A DNA stretch of 64,000 bases from Gammaproteobacteria bacterium (GCA_018814405.1 JAHIZO010000007.1:310001-374000); one strand, 5' to 3'. Positions 32,372 to 43,275 are shown, counted from the first letter of the stretch. The notes: generated from the sequence alone by a model not told the origin. Made by a program: numbers and translations.

Positions 32372-35300
32372 ATGCCTCAACCTGCTTTCGTCCATCTCCG
32401 TCTTCACAGCGAATATTCCATCGCTGATGGCATCGTGCGCATCGGTGAAGCGGTGGCGGCTGCACAGAAGGATGCCCAGCCCGCGCTGGCGCTGACCGAC
32501 CTTTCCAACGTTTTCGGGCTGGTGAAGTTCTATAGAAAAACGCGCGGATCAGGCATCAAGCCCGTGGCCGGTTGTGATGTGTTCGTCACCAACGATGCCG
32601 CGCGTGATCAACCGCACCGTCTGCTGCTGCTGTGCCAGTCCAATGCGGGCTATCTGAAGCTGTGCGACCTGCTGACGCGTGCGTTTCTGGGTAATCAATT
32701 CCGTGGCCGTCCCGAGATACGCAAGGAATGGCTGAACGAAGGCGTCGAGGGCTTGATCGCGCTGTCGGGCTTCCACATGGGCGAGGTGGGGCTGGCCATG
32801 CAGAATGGCAATCCCAATGCCGCCAAGCAAGCCGCCCAAGACTATGCCGCGCTGTTCCCCGACCGTTTCTATCTGGAAATACAGCGTTGCGGCTTCCCGC
32901 GCGAGGAAGAGTATATCCGCGACACAGTAAAGCTGGCGAACGAGCTGGATTTGCCAGTGGTAGCGACGCACCCCATCCAGTTCCTGTCCATCGACGATTA
33001 CAAAGCGCACGAGGCGCGGGTGTGCATCGCCGAAGGCTATGTGCTGAACGACAAGCGTCGGGTGAAGCAATTCACCGCGCAGCAACACTTCAAGACACAG
33101 GCCGAGATGGCCGAACTTTTCGCCGATCTGCCGCAGGCCTTGCAGAACAGCGTGGAGATCGCCAAACGCTGCAACCTCACACTCAAGCTCGGCACCAACT
33201 ACCTGCCCGATTTCCCCACACCCAACGGTGAATCACTGGACCAGTTCCTGCGCGACGAATCGCAGCGCGGACTGGAGCGGCGCATGGTGCAGCTGTATGC
33301 GGATGAGGCGGTGCGCGCGGCCAAGATGCCGGACTATCAGGCGCGACTGGATTTCGAGGTCGATACCATCATCGGCATGAAATTCCCCGGCTACTTCCTC
33401 ATCGTGGCCGACTTCATCCGCTGGGCGAAATCTTATCGCCACGAGCGTTTTCCCAACGGCGTGCCGGTGGGGCCGGGTCGCGGTTCCGGTGCCGGTTCGC
33501 TGGTGGCGTATTCGCTGGGCATCACCGACCTCGACCCGCTGCGTTATGAATTGCTGTTCGAGCGCTTCCTCAATCCGGAGCGTGTGTCCATGCCCGACTT
33601 CGACGTGGACTTCTGTCAGGACGGACGCGAACTGGTGATCCAGTATGTGCGCCGCCACTATGGCGAGGCCTGCGTATCGCAGATCGCCACCTTCGGCACC
33701 ATGGCCTCCAAGGGTGTGATCCGTGACGTCGGACGCGTGCTCGATTTCCCCTACATGCTGTGCGACCGTTTATCCAAGCTGGTGCCGCTGGACGGTGTGA
33801 AGCCGGTGTCGCTGAGCAAGGCGCGCGAGATGGAGCCGGAGTTCAACGCCATCATCGCCAGCGAAGAAGGTGTGGATGAGTTGATGGAACTGGGCATGCG
33901 TTTGGAAGACTTGACGCGTAACGTCGGCATGCACGCCGGTGGTGTGTTGATCGCGCCGGGCAAGCTCACCGACTTCTGTCCGCTGTATTGCGCCGAAGGC
34001 AGCGAGAGCACGGTCAGCCAGTTCGACAAGGACGACGTGGAAGCCGTCGGCTTGGTGAAGTTCGACTTCCTGGGTCTGCGCACGCTGACCATCATCGACT
34101 GGGCGGTGCGCTACATCAAAGCATCCGGCATCGAAGGTACGCAAGACTTCAACATCGACACCATCCCGCTCGACGACAAGCCCACCTACGACAAGATATT
34201 CCGCAACGCCAACACCACCGCCGTGTTCCAGTTCGAATCGCGCGGCATGAAGGACACGCTGGTGAAAGCCCAGCCGGACTGCATCGACGACCTGATCGCG
34301 CTGAACGCGCTGTACCGTCCCGGCCCGATGGACTTCATCCCGGACTACATCAACCGTAAACACGGCCGCGAGAAAGTCATCATCCCGCATCCGCTGCTGG
34401 ACAAGGTGGTGCGCAGCACCTACGGAATCATGGTGTATCAGGAGCAGGTGATGCAGGCGGCGCAGGCGGTGGCCGGTTACTCGCTGGGCGGCGCCGACAT
34501 GTTGCGCCGCGCGATGGGTAAGAAGAAGGCCGAGGAGATGGCCAAGGAGCGCGGCAAGTTCGTCGCGGGTGCGGCCGCGAACAACATCGATGAGGCGAAG
34601 GCGAACGAGATCTTCGACACCATGGAGAAGTTCGCGGGCTACGGCTTCAACAAGTCGCACGCCGCCGCTTACTCCGTGGTCGCTTATCAAACCGCCTATC
34701 TGAAGTGTCATTACCCCGCTGCATTCATGGCGGCCACGATGTCCTCGGAAATGGACAACACCGACAAGGTGAGCTTCTTCTATCAGGACACGGCGGTGCA
34801 GGGCATCACCATCCTGCCGCCGGACATCAACAGTTCGCTGTATCGTTTCACCCCGACCGAAGAGAAGGTCATGGCTTACGGCTTGGGCGCAGTGAAGGGC
34901 ACGGGCGAAGCTGCGGTGGAGAACATCGTGGCGGCACGCAAAGAAGGCGGGCCGTTCACTGACCTGTTCGATTTCTGCCGTCGCGTCGACAAGCGCGTGG
35001 TCAACCGCCGTGCCATCGAAGCATTGATCAAAGCGGGCGCGTTCGACAGTATCAACGATCATCGCCATCAGATGCTGGCCTCGCTCGATGCCGCTTTGGG
35101 CAGCGCCGAGCAGCATGCGCGTGCAGCCAATCAGGTCAGCCTGTTCGGCGATGACCCGGCGGAAGACATGAATCTGCCGCTGGCGGACGTGGAGCACTGG
35201 AAACTGCGCGAACAGTTGCAGCAGGAAAAGACCGCACTCGGTTTCTATTTGTCCGGTCACCCGTATCAGGAGTTCGAGCAGGAACTGTCCAATTTCGTCA

Positions 35301-35869
35301 GCATGCGCCTGGATAAGGTCACGCCGGAGATATTGCCCGCAGCCAACGGCAGGTCACGCCGCCAGGAAAAAGAGCTGGTGTTGTCGGGCATCATCAGCGG
35401 CATCCGCCTCTTGCAGACCCGTCGTGGGCGAATGGCAGTGCTGACGCTGGATGACGGTAGCGCGCAGATCGAGATGACCGTGTTCAACGATCTGTTCGAA
35501 CCCAACCGCAACTGGCTGCGCGACGATCAACTGGTAGTGGCGCGCGGCCGCGCCAGCATGGATGAGTATTCCGGCGGTATGCGCATCAGTGCCGATGCGC
35601 TGTTCGACTTCGCCTCGGCGCGCGGGGTATTTGCCAAACGGCTGGATATCGATTGCAGCATGGACGACAAGGTATGTACCAAGCGTTTGGCCGAGATGCT
35701 CAAGCCCTATTGCGGCGGCGAATGCGCGGTGCAGCTCAACTACCGCAACCTCATTGGCGCCGCACCGCTGCGTCTGGGGGAAGAATGGAAGGTCACGCTT
35801 CCCGAGGAATTACTGACTACGTTGACCGAAGAGATCGGTCACGACAAGGTGCGCGTGGTCTACTCATAG
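32372..35869 (+). CDS. dnaE: DNA polymerase III subunit alpha
   Basis: PHP N-terminus FVHLRLHSEYSIADGI; GPGRGSGAGSLVAYSLGITDLDPL; MPDFDVDFCQDGRE. Confidence 0.97.
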   Translation: MPQPAFVHLRLHSEYSIADGIVRIGEAVAAAQKDAQPALALTDLSNVFGLVKFYRKTRGSGIKPVAGCDVFVTNDAARDQPHRLLLLCQSNAGYLKLCDLLTRAFLGNQFRGRPEIRKEWLNEGVEGLIALSGFHMGEVGLAMQNGNPNAAKQAAQDYAALFPDRFYLEIQRCGFPREEEYIRDTVKLANELDLPVVATHPIQFLSIDDYKAHEARVCIAEGYVLNDKRRVKQFTAQQHFKTQAEMAELFADLPQALQNSVEIAKRCNLTLKLGTNYLPDFPTPNGESLDQFLRDESQRGLERRMVQLYADEAVRAAKMPDYQARLDFEVDTIIGMKFPGYFLIVADFIRWAKSYRHERFPNGVPVGPGRGSGAGSLVAYSLGITDLDPLRYELLFERFLNPERVSMPDFDVDFCQDGRELVIQYVRRHYGEACVSQIATFGTMASKGVIRDVGRVLDFPYMLCDRLSKLVPLDGVKPVSLSKAREMEPEFNAIIASEEGVDELMELGMRLEDLTRNVGMHAGGVLIAPGKLTDFCPLYCAEGSESTVSQFDKDDVEAVGLVKFDFLGLRTLTIIDWAVRYIKASGIEGTQDFNIDTIPLDDKPTYDKIFRNANTTAVFQFESRGMKDTLVKAQPDCIDDLIALNALYRPGPMDFIPDYINRKHGREKVIIPHPLLDKVVRSTYGIMVYQEQVMQAAQAVAGYSLGGADMLRRAMGKKKAEEMAKERGKFVAGAAANNIDEAKANEIFDTMEKFAGYGFNKSHAAAYSVVAYQTAYLKCHYPAAFMAATMSSEMDNTDKVSFFYQDTAVQGITILPPDINSSLYRFTPTEEKVMAYGLGAVKGTGEAAVENIVAARKEGGPFTDLFDFCRRVDKRVVNRRAIEALIKAGAFDSINDHRHQMLASLDAALGSAEQHARAANQVSLFGDDPAEDMNLPLADVEHWKLREQLQQEKTALGFYLSGHPYQEFEQELSNFVSMRLDKVTPEILPAANGRSRRQEKELVLSGIISGIRLLQTRRGRMAVLTLDDGSAQIEMTVFNDLFEPNRNWLRDDQLVVARGRASMDEYSGGMRISADALFDFASARGVFAKRLDIDCSMDDKVCTKRLAEMLKPYCGGECAVQLNYRNLIGAAPLRLGEEWKVTLPEELLTTLTEEIGHDKVRVVYS

Positions 35870-35957
35870 CATAGCCAGCTAGTGGGGTATGGGGTTATCC
35901 CTAGGAAAGTTGTGGTATTTTGATGGTCGGGGGCCGCAAAAATAAGCAGGGTAGGTT

Positions 35958-38900
35958 ATGCGAGGAGAGAATCAAAATAATATGCGGTTGATCGACATCG
36001 CCACGCGCGACGTCACGACTTGTCTCGTTCAATCAAATCTGGCGGACGTGGCCGGGCTGATGGCGCAGCGTCGCTTCTCATCCATCGTCGTAACAGACGA
36101 TACCCGGCATCCGGTAGGCATCATCACCGAGCGCAATATCCTGCGCGCCATGCACGACGGAATCGTTGGTTCGACCGCATTGCAAGAAGTCATGTCGGCA
36201 CCGGTCATCGTCATGTCCGGCGACACCCTCGTTCTGGAGGGCTACCGCACTTGCCAACGCGAAGGTATACGTCATCTGGTGCTGGTGGATGAGGCCGGCG
36301 TGGTCTCCGGCGTGGTCAGCGAGACGGATTTCAGGCAGCATCTGGACCTGACCGTATTGGCCGGCCGCCGCCGCATATCTACGATCGCGCAACGCACAGG
36401 CATCGCCATGCCACCCGAGACGCTGCTCAAGCAGGCACTCGATCTGATGGATTCCCAGCACAAAAGTTGTGTCATCGTGGTTGCAGAGGATAAGCCGCTC
36501 GGTATCGTGACAGAGCGCGATGTGGTGCGAATCTACTCTTCCAAAACGGACTGGATGGATACCACGCTGGGCGATGTGATGATCTCACCGGTGCTGACCA
36601 TCACGGTCAATTCCACTACCAGTGAAGCAGCAGAGAAGATGCTGGTGCACAAGGTGCGGCATCTGGTGGTGGTCGATGCCAATGGCAATATGACAGGTAT
36701 GGTGAGTGAGCATGACCTGACGCAACTGATGGCGAAGGGTTTGAACGACCAGCGTGCCGGTATCGAAGAATCCTTCTTGCATGGTTTGCTCGATGCCATT
36801 CCCGATCTGATCTGGTTGAAGGATGTAGATGGCCACTATCTGGCCTGCAATCACCGCTTTGAAAGTTTCTTTGGTGCGCGTGAGCGTGACATCGTCGGCA
36901 AGACCGACCACGACTTCGTGGACAAAGCGCTGGCGGATTTCTTCCGCGAGCACGACCAGATGGCGATGGCGGCAGACAAGCCCACGATCAACGAGGAGTG
37001 GATCACCTTCGCTGACGACGGCCACAGGGAACTGCTGGAAACCATCAAGACGCCGATGCACGACAGATCGGGCAAGTTGGTCGGTGTGCTCGGCGTCGGG
37101 CGCGACATCACCGAACGCGAGCGCATCAAACACATCCTGGCCGAGAGCGAACACGAGTTCCGCTCGCTGGCGGAGAACCTGCCGGACAATATCATCCGAT
37201 ACGACCGCGAATGCCGGGTGACCTACATGAACCCTTCGATGGCGCGCACCATCGCCGCGCATATATTGCCGGTGGTTGGCGAATTTCCTGTCGATGCCGC
37301 GCCGGATTCTCCAGAGGTGCGTGAGCTGCAAGATCTGGTGACAAAGGTCATGGACAAGGGCGAACGGGTGGAGGTCGAGTACCCGATCGAACATCCGGAC
37401 GGTGGCTTGCACTGGCACCACGTCATCTTCGTTCCCGAACGTGACAAGGAGGGTATGGTCATCGGCGCGCTGGGCATCGGCCGCGACATCAATGAGCGCA
37501 AACAGGTGGAGCAAGCCCTTAAGGACAGCATCGACAATTACAGCGAACTGGTGCAGAAGATACCCGTCGGAGTGTACAAGTACCGCATGCTCGCGCAGGG
37601 TGGCGGGGTGTTCGATTATGTCAGCCAGCGCTGGTGCGAACTGCTGGATGTAAAAGAGCACGATGTGCTGCGCGACCCGCATGCTGCTTTTTCGCGCATC
37701 CTGCCGGACGATCTGGAAGAATTCCGCTGGCTCAACGATAACGCCCGCGAACAGATGCATCCGCTCGAATGGGAAGGCCGCATCAAAAGGCGCGATGGCG
37801 AAGTACGCTGGCTGCACATCGCCTCGCAGCCGACCCGGATGGAGAACGGCGACATCCTGTGGGACGGCATCCAGTACGACATCACCGACCGCCGCCGCGC
37901 GGATGAATCGCTACGCATCAACGCCAGCGTGTTCGACAACAGTCAGGAAGCTATCGTCGTTACCGATGCGAACAATCGCATCATCGACGTCAACGCGGCA
38001 TTCACCACCATCACCGGATACACACGCGCGGAGGTGATGGGCAAGAATCCCAATATCCTGAGTTCCGGCAGACAGGACCAGGCTTTCTACGGAGCCATGT
38101 GGCAAGCGCTGCAAGAGAAAGGTGCCTGGCGCGGCGAGATATGGAACCGGCGCAAAAGCGGCGAAGTGTTCGCCGAGATGCTATCCATCTCGGTCATCGC
38201 CGATCATCTCGGGCAAGTGCAGCGCCATGTCGGCATCTTCTCCGACATCACCTATTTCAAAGATCATGAAGCCGAACTGAGCCATGTCGCCAACTACGAT
38301 GCACTGACCGGCGTGCCCAATCGTCGCTTGCTGGCTGACCGTTTGCGCCAAGCGATTGCCGTTACGCAACGCAGTGATGCCATGTTGGCTGTTTGCTACA
38401 TCGATCTGGATGGATTCAAAGAAGTGAATGATCGCCATGGTCACGAGATGGGCGACAAACTGCTGATCGACATCACGCGCCGTTTACAGGAAGTGTTGCG
38501 CGCGGGTGACACCCTAGCCCGCTTGGGCGGTGACGAGTTCGTGATGTTGTTCAACGAATTGCCGCAAGTCGATGAATGCTACCGTGTGCTGGAACGCGTC
38601 ATGGATGTCATCGGGCAGCCGGTCGTGCTCAATGGCATTCAAGTTTTCGTATCGGCCAGCATCGGCGTGACCCTTTATCCGGAGGATCATGTGGATGGCG
38701 ATACGCTGCTGCGCCATGCCGACCAAGCCATGTACATCGCCAAGCAGAGCGGCAAGAACCGCTTTCATCTCTACGATGCGATGCACGATCAGCGCGTGCG
38801 TTCACTGCACGAGGGGCGCCGCCGTATCTCCGAAGGGCTGGAGGGCGGCGAGTTCGAGCTGTATTACCAGCCCAAGCAGGAGTTATCGACCGGAAACATC

Positions 38901-39575
38901 GTTGGCGTGGAAGCACTGATACGTTGGAACCATCCGGAGCGCGGCATACTGGCGCCCGCCGAATTCCTGCCCATCATCGAGAACTCTGAACAGGATGTGC
39001 AGTTGGGGAAATGGGTGATCAATAACGCACTCGCACAACTGTTCGCATGGGAGCGCGCGGGATTAGCGCTGCAAGTCAGCATCAACATCTCAGCGCAGCA
39101 TCTGCAGATCAGCGATTTCGTTGAAAACCTAAAAAACGAGCTATCGCATTACCCGAAGCTGCGTGATGGCGCACTGCAGATCGAAGTGTTGGAAACCGCT
39201 GCACTGGAAGACATCGCACAATCCTCAGAAGTCATCGATGCCTGTCGCGAGATGGGTGTTACCTTCGCGCTGGACGATTTTGGCACCGGCTACTCTTCGC
39301 TGGTCTATCTGAGTCGCTTATCCGCCGACACGCTGAAGATCGACCAATCTTTTGTGCAAGGTATGAGTCTTAACAAAGGCGACCACGCCATCGTGCAGGG
39401 TGTCATTGCCTTGGCGAACACCTTTGGCCGACACACTGTTGCGGAAGGCGTGGAAGACGGCGCGCTAAATTCTCAACTACAAGCGATGGGCTGCGGTTCC
39501 GTGCAGGGTTACAGCATCGCGCAACCCATGCCGGCCGGAGAGGTCGCGGATTGGATCAAACAACGCAAGGTTTAA
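35958..39575 (+). CDS. CBS/PAS sensor diguanylate cyclase/phosphodiesterase (GGDEF + EAL)
   Basis: CBS-like repeats in aa ~1-270, several PAS/PAC domains, RLGGDEFVMLF, EALIRWNHPERG, DDFGTGYSSL. Confidence 0.93.
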   Translation: MRGENQNNMRLIDIATRDVTTCLVQSNLADVAGLMAQRRFSSIVVTDDTRHPVGIITERNILRAMHDGIVGSTALQEVMSAPVIVMSGDTLVLEGYRTCQREGIRHLVLVDEAGVVSGVVSETDFRQHLDLTVLAGRRRISTIAQRTGIAMPPETLLKQALDLMDSQHKSCVIVVAEDKPLGIVTERDVVRIYSSKTDWMDTTLGDVMISPVLTITVNSTTSEAAEKMLVHKVRHLVVVDANGNMTGMVSEHDLTQLMAKGLNDQRAGIEESFLHGLLDAIPDLIWLKDVDGHYLACNHRFESFFGARERDIVGKTDHDFVDKALADFFREHDQMAMAADKPTINEEWITFADDGHRELLETIKTPMHDRSGKLVGVLGVGRDITERERIKHILAESEHEFRSLAENLPDNIIRYDRECRVTYMNPSMARTIAAHILPVVGEFPVDAAPDSPEVRELQDLVTKVMDKGERVEVEYPIEHPDGGLHWHHVIFVPERDKEGMVIGALGIGRDINERKQVEQALKDSIDNYSELVQKIPVGVYKYRMLAQGGGVFDYVSQRWCELLDVKEHDVLRDPHAAFSRILPDDLEEFRWLNDNAREQMHPLEWEGRIKRRDGEVRWLHIASQPTRMENGDILWDGIQYDITDRRRADESLRINASVFDNSQEAIVVTDANNRIIDVNAAFTTITGYTRAEVMGKNPNILSSGRQDQAFYGAMWQALQEKGAWRGEIWNRRKSGEVFAEMLSISVIADHLGQVQRHVGIFSDITYFKDHEAELSHVANYDALTGVPNRRLLADRLRQAIAVTQRSDAMLAVCYIDLDGFKEVNDRHGHEMGDKLLIDITRRLQEVLRAGDTLARLGGDEFVMLFNELPQVDECYRVLERVMDVIGQPVVLNGIQVFVSASIGVTLYPEDHVDGDTLLRHADQAMYIAKQSGKNRFHLYDAMHDQRVRSLHEGRRRISEGLEGGEFELYYQPKQELSTGNIVGVEALIRWNHPERGILAPAEFLPIIENSEQDVQLGKWVINNALAQLFAWERAGLALQVSINISAQHLQISDFVENLKNELSHYPKLRDGALQIEVLETAALEDIAQSSEVIDACREMGVTFALDDFGTGYSSLVYLSRLSADTLKIDQSFVQGMSLNKGDHAIVQGVIALANTFGRHTVAEGVEDGALNSQLQAMGCGSVQGYSIAQPMPAGEVADWIKQRKV

Positions 39576-41254
39576 CTGGCAGGGAGTAGTTCACGTGCAC
39601 GCGCCAAAGCCTTCTCCATGTTTCCAACAACATTCTCTCTACCCACCTGGTCGAAGAATCCAGACTGATGCATCAGGAAGTAGGGCTGGGTGTGCGGCCC
39701 ACACAGGATGAGATGCTTGCCACGCTTGCGCAGTTTGTGATGGAGGTGTTCCAGCTTGTGCAGTGCGCTCGAATCCATGCTGATCACTTCCTGCATCTTG
39801 AGGATCAGCACCTCGGGTTCGTTGTGCAACTCGATCAGGATGTTCTCCAGCTTGTCTGCCGCGCCGAAGAACAGCGCGCCGAACACGCGATAGATCACCA
39901 CGCCTTTGGGCACCGCCTTGCGAGCGATGGTGTCCTCGCCGTCGTTGGGCAGCGGTGATTCGTCCGCCACGCTGACATGGGTGAGGTCGGTGATGCGGTG
40001 CATGAAAGAGAACACCGCGATGAACAGGCCGATCTCCACCGCCACCGTCAGACCGAACATCACCGTCAGCACGAAGGTCACCACCAGCACGGCACTGTCG
40101 CTCAGCGGGTATTTGCGCAGCGTGCGGAAGCCTTCCCATTCGCCCATGTTGATCGCCACCACCAGCAGGATGGCGGACAGCGACGCGAGCGGGATGTATT
40201 GCGCCAAGGGGGCGGCGACCAACACGATCACCAGCAACGTCAGCGCATGCACGATGCCGGACACCGGGCTGGTCGCGCCGCTGCGCACATTGGTCGCGGT
40301 GCGCGCGATGGCGCCGGTGGCGGGGATGCCGCCGAAGAACGGCGTGACGATGTTGGCGATACCCTGCGCGATCAGCTCCTGATTCGAATCGTGCTTGTCG
40401 TCGATCATGCCGTCCGCGACGGCTGCGGAGAGCAGCGATTCGATGGCACCCAGCAGTGCGATGGTCATCGCCGGTGCGAACAGGTGGCGCAAGGTGGCGA
40501 AGGTGAGTTCCGGGAATTCGAAGCTGGGCAGGCCCTGCGGGATGCCGCCGAAGCGGCTGCCGATGGTCTCGGTGGGCAGATTGAACAAGCCGACCAATAT
40601 CGTGCCGCCTATCAACGCCACGATGGGCGAGGGCAGCTTCTGCGCCCAGCGCTTGGGGTAGAACCAGATCAGCAAGGCCGAGGCGAGGGCCAGCGTCACG
40701 GTGAGTGGGTCGATGGTGCCGATGGCCGCATAGATGGCGCGCAGCTTGCCGAGGAATTCCGATGGCATCACCTCGATCTGCAAGCCGAAAAATTCTTTTA
40801 CCTGGCTGAGGATGATGAGCACCGCGATGCCGTTGGTGAAGCCGATGATGAGCGGATGCGGGAAGAACTTGATCAGGTTGCCGAGCTTGAACAGCCCCAT
40901 CGCCACCAGCATCACGCCCGCCATCATGGTGCAGATCAGCAGGTTGGCATATCCGTACTGCAGGATGATGTTGTACACGATGACGATGAAGGCGCCGGTC
41001 GGGCCGCCGATCTGTACGCGTGAGCCGCCCAGAGAGGAGATGATGAAACCCGCGATGATGGCGGTGAAGATGCCCGCCTCGGGTTTTGCGCCGGAGGCGA
41101 TGGCGAAAGCGATGGCCAGGGGCAGGGCGACGATGCCGACCGTGATACCGGCAGAGATATCTGTTCTGAATCTGGTTTGGTCGTAGTCGCGCAGTGAATC
41201 GATGAGGCGGGGACGGAAGTAAGACGAGATCGTGGCGAGTATTGCGTGTTTCAT
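39572..41254 (-). CDS. SulP family anion transporter with STAS domain
   Basis: DISAGITVGIVALPLAIAFAIASGAKPEAGIFTAI signature; C-terminal STAS (LILKMQEVISMDSSALHKLEHL). Confidence 0.92.
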   Translation of the reverse strand: MKHAILATISSYFRPRLIDSLRDYDQTRFRTDISAGITVGIVALPLAIAFAIASGAKPEAGIFTAIIAGFIISSLGGSRVQIGGPTGAFIVIVYNIILQYGYANLLICTMMAGVMLVAMGLFKLGNLIKFFPHPLIIGFTNGIAVLIILSQVKEFFGLQIEVMPSEFLGKLRAIYAAIGTIDPLTVTLALASALLIWFYPKRWAQKLPSPIVALIGGTILVGLFNLPTETIGSRFGGIPQGLPSFEFPELTFATLRHLFAPAMTIALLGAIESLLSAAVADGMIDDKHDSNQELIAQGIANIVTPFFGGIPATGAIARTATNVRSGATSPVSGIVHALTLLVIVLVAAPLAQYIPLASLSAILLVVAINMGEWEGFRTLRKYPLSDSAVLVVTFVLTVMFGLTVAVEIGLFIAVFSFMHRITDLTHVSVADESPLPNDGEDTIARKAVPKGVVIYRVFGALFFGAADKLENILIELHNEPEVLILKMQEVISMDSSALHKLEHLHHKLRKRGKHLILCGPHTQPYFLMHQSGFFDQVGRENVVGNMEKALARARELLPAS

Positions 41255-41289
41255 GATGGCTGTTTCAGCACCTCCTGTGGGCGGCGATG

Positions 41290-42273
41290 CTACACCTGCC
41301 GTTGCGCGGCGAACAGTGCCGGGCCATACAAGGCAGCACGGTCGTTGAGGATGATGCGTACCGGCATCGCTTCCAGCAGCGGGCGCATGCGGCCCTTGTC
41401 GAAGAAGGCGCCTAGGAAGGCACCACTTTCCAGCAGCGGCATGATCTTCGGTGCGATGCCGCCGCCTACATAAAGCCCGCCGCTGCTCATCGTCTTCAGC
41501 GCCAGATTACCTGCCTCGGCCCCGTACAGGCTGACGAAGCGGTGCATCGTCTCGGTACACAAGGCATCGCGCTCGGCCAGCGCAGCATGAGAGATCGCCG
41601 CAGACTTGCCTTGTTTCTGCATCGCATCCAGCAGCCAGTCGGGCGAGTGCCCGCCTTGGCGTGCCAGCAGGAAATCATAAAGATCGGGAATGCCCATGCC
41701 GGACACTACGCGCTCCCAACTCACATGGCCGAACCGTTCGCGCAGTGTCTGTGCGAATTCGAACTCCAGCGCATCGCGCGGCGCGAATGAAGCGTGGCCG
41801 CCTTCTGTGGCAAAGGGTCTGTGCGTATGGCCGTCCCAGAACAGTCCGGCTTCACCCAGCCCGGTACCGGCAGCGATGATGGCGCGGTTGCCCTGCGCAT
41901 AAGGGGCGCCGGCATGCAGCGTGAAAACATCGTCTGCCTGTAACGCAGGCAGACCGTAGGCAGTCGCTTCCAGGTCGTTCAGCAGATGGCAGTTGGCGAA
42001 ACCGAAACGTGTGCGCAAGGCATCGGCTGAGATGCGCCAGGGCAGGTTGGTGGTTTGTACGGTGTCGTTGTGTACGGGACCTGCCACGCCGAAAGCGGCA
42101 GAGTGAACGGTGCCGGCATCGTTCATGAATTCGGCCAGCAATTCATCGAAGCTGGCGTAGTCGGCGCTGACGAATTCGCGTTCGTTGGTGATCGTCGCTT
42201 GCGTGCCGCTGACTTCGACCAGTGCCAGTCGTGTCTTCGTGCCGCCGATATCACCTGCCAATACGCCTGCCAT
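41290..42273 (-). CDS. glk: Glucokinase
   Basis: VLAGDIGGTKTRLALVEV; AAGTGLGEAGLFWDG; TEGGHASFAPRD. Confidence 0.93.
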   Translation of the reverse strand: MAGVLAGDIGGTKTRLALVEVSGTQATITNEREFVSADYASFDELLAEFMNDAGTVHSAAFGVAGPVHNDTVQTTNLPWRISADALRTRFGFANCHLLNDLEATAYGLPALQADDVFTLHAGAPYAQGNRAIIAAGTGLGEAGLFWDGHTHRPFATEGGHASFAPRDALEFEFAQTLRERFGHVSWERVVSGMGIPDLYDFLLARQGGHSPDWLLDAMQKQGKSAAISHAALAERDALCTETMHRFVSLYGAEAGNLALKTMSSGGLYVGGGIAPKIMPLLESGAFLGAFFDKGRMRPLLEAMPVRIILNDRAALYGPALFAAQRQV

Positions 42274-42384
42274 GTAAGCCTCTAGCCCAAAAGGAAATGT
42301 ACGCGCGGATGATACTCGCAGTCTTCATCAAAATCTCACGCACTTGTCATCTGCGCTTCACATGGCATCCACATACTGCGCGCC

Positions 42385-43233
42385 ATGAAGCTTATAAAGA
42401 GACATTGGCGTTGGTGGATCCCGCTGCTGTTGTGGAGCGCAGATGCCAATGCATGGGGTTTGTACACCCATGTCTATTTCGCGCAGATGCTGCTGTGGGC
42501 CGTGCCGCTCACCGACTCACGTTTCCGTAAAGCCGTACTCGCCTATCCGCGACTGGTGCTGGCCGGCGCATGTCTGCCCGACTTGGCGCTATGGAGCGAC
42601 CGCAGCTGGGGCGAACCGTTCTCTACCACCCATCAGTGGCAACGCGCACGCAAACTATTGGACGATGCCCAGAGCGACGAGGAATACGCGCTGTCGCTCG
42701 GTTTCGTCAGCCACCTGCTGGTGGACGTGATCGCGCACAACCACTTCGTGCCCGCCCACGAAAAACTGTGGGGCAACGTGCCGGTGCTGACGCACGCCGC
42801 CTGCGAATGGGCGATGGATATGCACATCCGCGATCAGCTGTTTGCCGAGCCGGGCGAGCTGATGGATGCACATCGCCATGAGTTGTCGGAATACATCGCG
42901 CAACATTTCGCCTGCCCACAACCCATCGCCAAACGCAGCATCGCCATGCTGTCGGGCGCTGAACAGTTGCTGCGCGTCAGCCGTCTGTCGCAACTCTGCT
43001 ATCGCGGTGCAAAGTTGTTCGACGGCGGCATGTCGCGCCGCTTCGACTATTACCTGAACGAAACGGGCACCCGCCTCACGCATATCGACCGCATCCTGAC
43101 CGGCGAAGAACCGGTGTGGGATGCCAACCCGCATGCCGACGATCCCGTCATCCGCCAGCGCATAGAACTGCTGCGTCCGCGGGAACTGCGCCATCGTATG
43201 CCTTTGCCGCAGGACGTATTCAGCCAAGCCTGA
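42385..43233 (+). CDS. Zinc-dependent phospholipase C family protein
   Basis: N-terminal AWGLYTHVYFAQMLLWAVP and repeated His motifs (GFVSHLLVDVIAHNHFVP) typical of zn-dependent PLC-like proteins. Confidence 0.75.
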   Translation: MKLIKRHWRWWIPLLLWSADANAWGLYTHVYFAQMLLWAVPLTDSRFRKAVLAYPRLVLAGACLPDLALWSDRSWGEPFSTTHQWQRARKLLDDAQSDEEYALSLGFVSHLLVDVIAHNHFVPAHEKLWGNVPVLTHAACEWAMDMHIRDQLFAEPGELMDAHRHELSEYIAQHFACPQPIAKRSIAMLSGAEQLLRVSRLSQLCYRGAKLFDGGMSRRFDYYLNETGTRLTHIDRILTGEEPVWDANPHADDPVIRQRIELLRPRELRHRMPLPQDVFSQA

Positions 43234-43246
43234 CGCGCCGGGCCGA

Positions 43247-43275
43247 TTGTTACGGAACTGCAACAAACATTTCAC
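43247..43275 (+). promoter_or_regulatory. Candidate degenerate Pho box (7-bp units at 11-bp period)
   Basis: TTGTTAC-GGAA-CTGCAAC-AAAC-ATTTCAC; spacing matches a PhoB box but sequence match is only partial. Confidence 0.3.

Noticed and set aside
33770-35260. 496-aa antisense ORF in dnaE
   Set aside because: Shadow ORF opposite a well-supported dnaE.
36585-37817. 410-aa antisense ORF in the GGDEF/EAL gene
   Set aside because: Shadow ORF; the sense strand has intact PAS/GGDEF/EAL motifs.
39977-41023. 348-aa ORF antisense to the SulP gene
   Set aside because: Asp/Arg/His-rich shadow translation with no recognisable domain.
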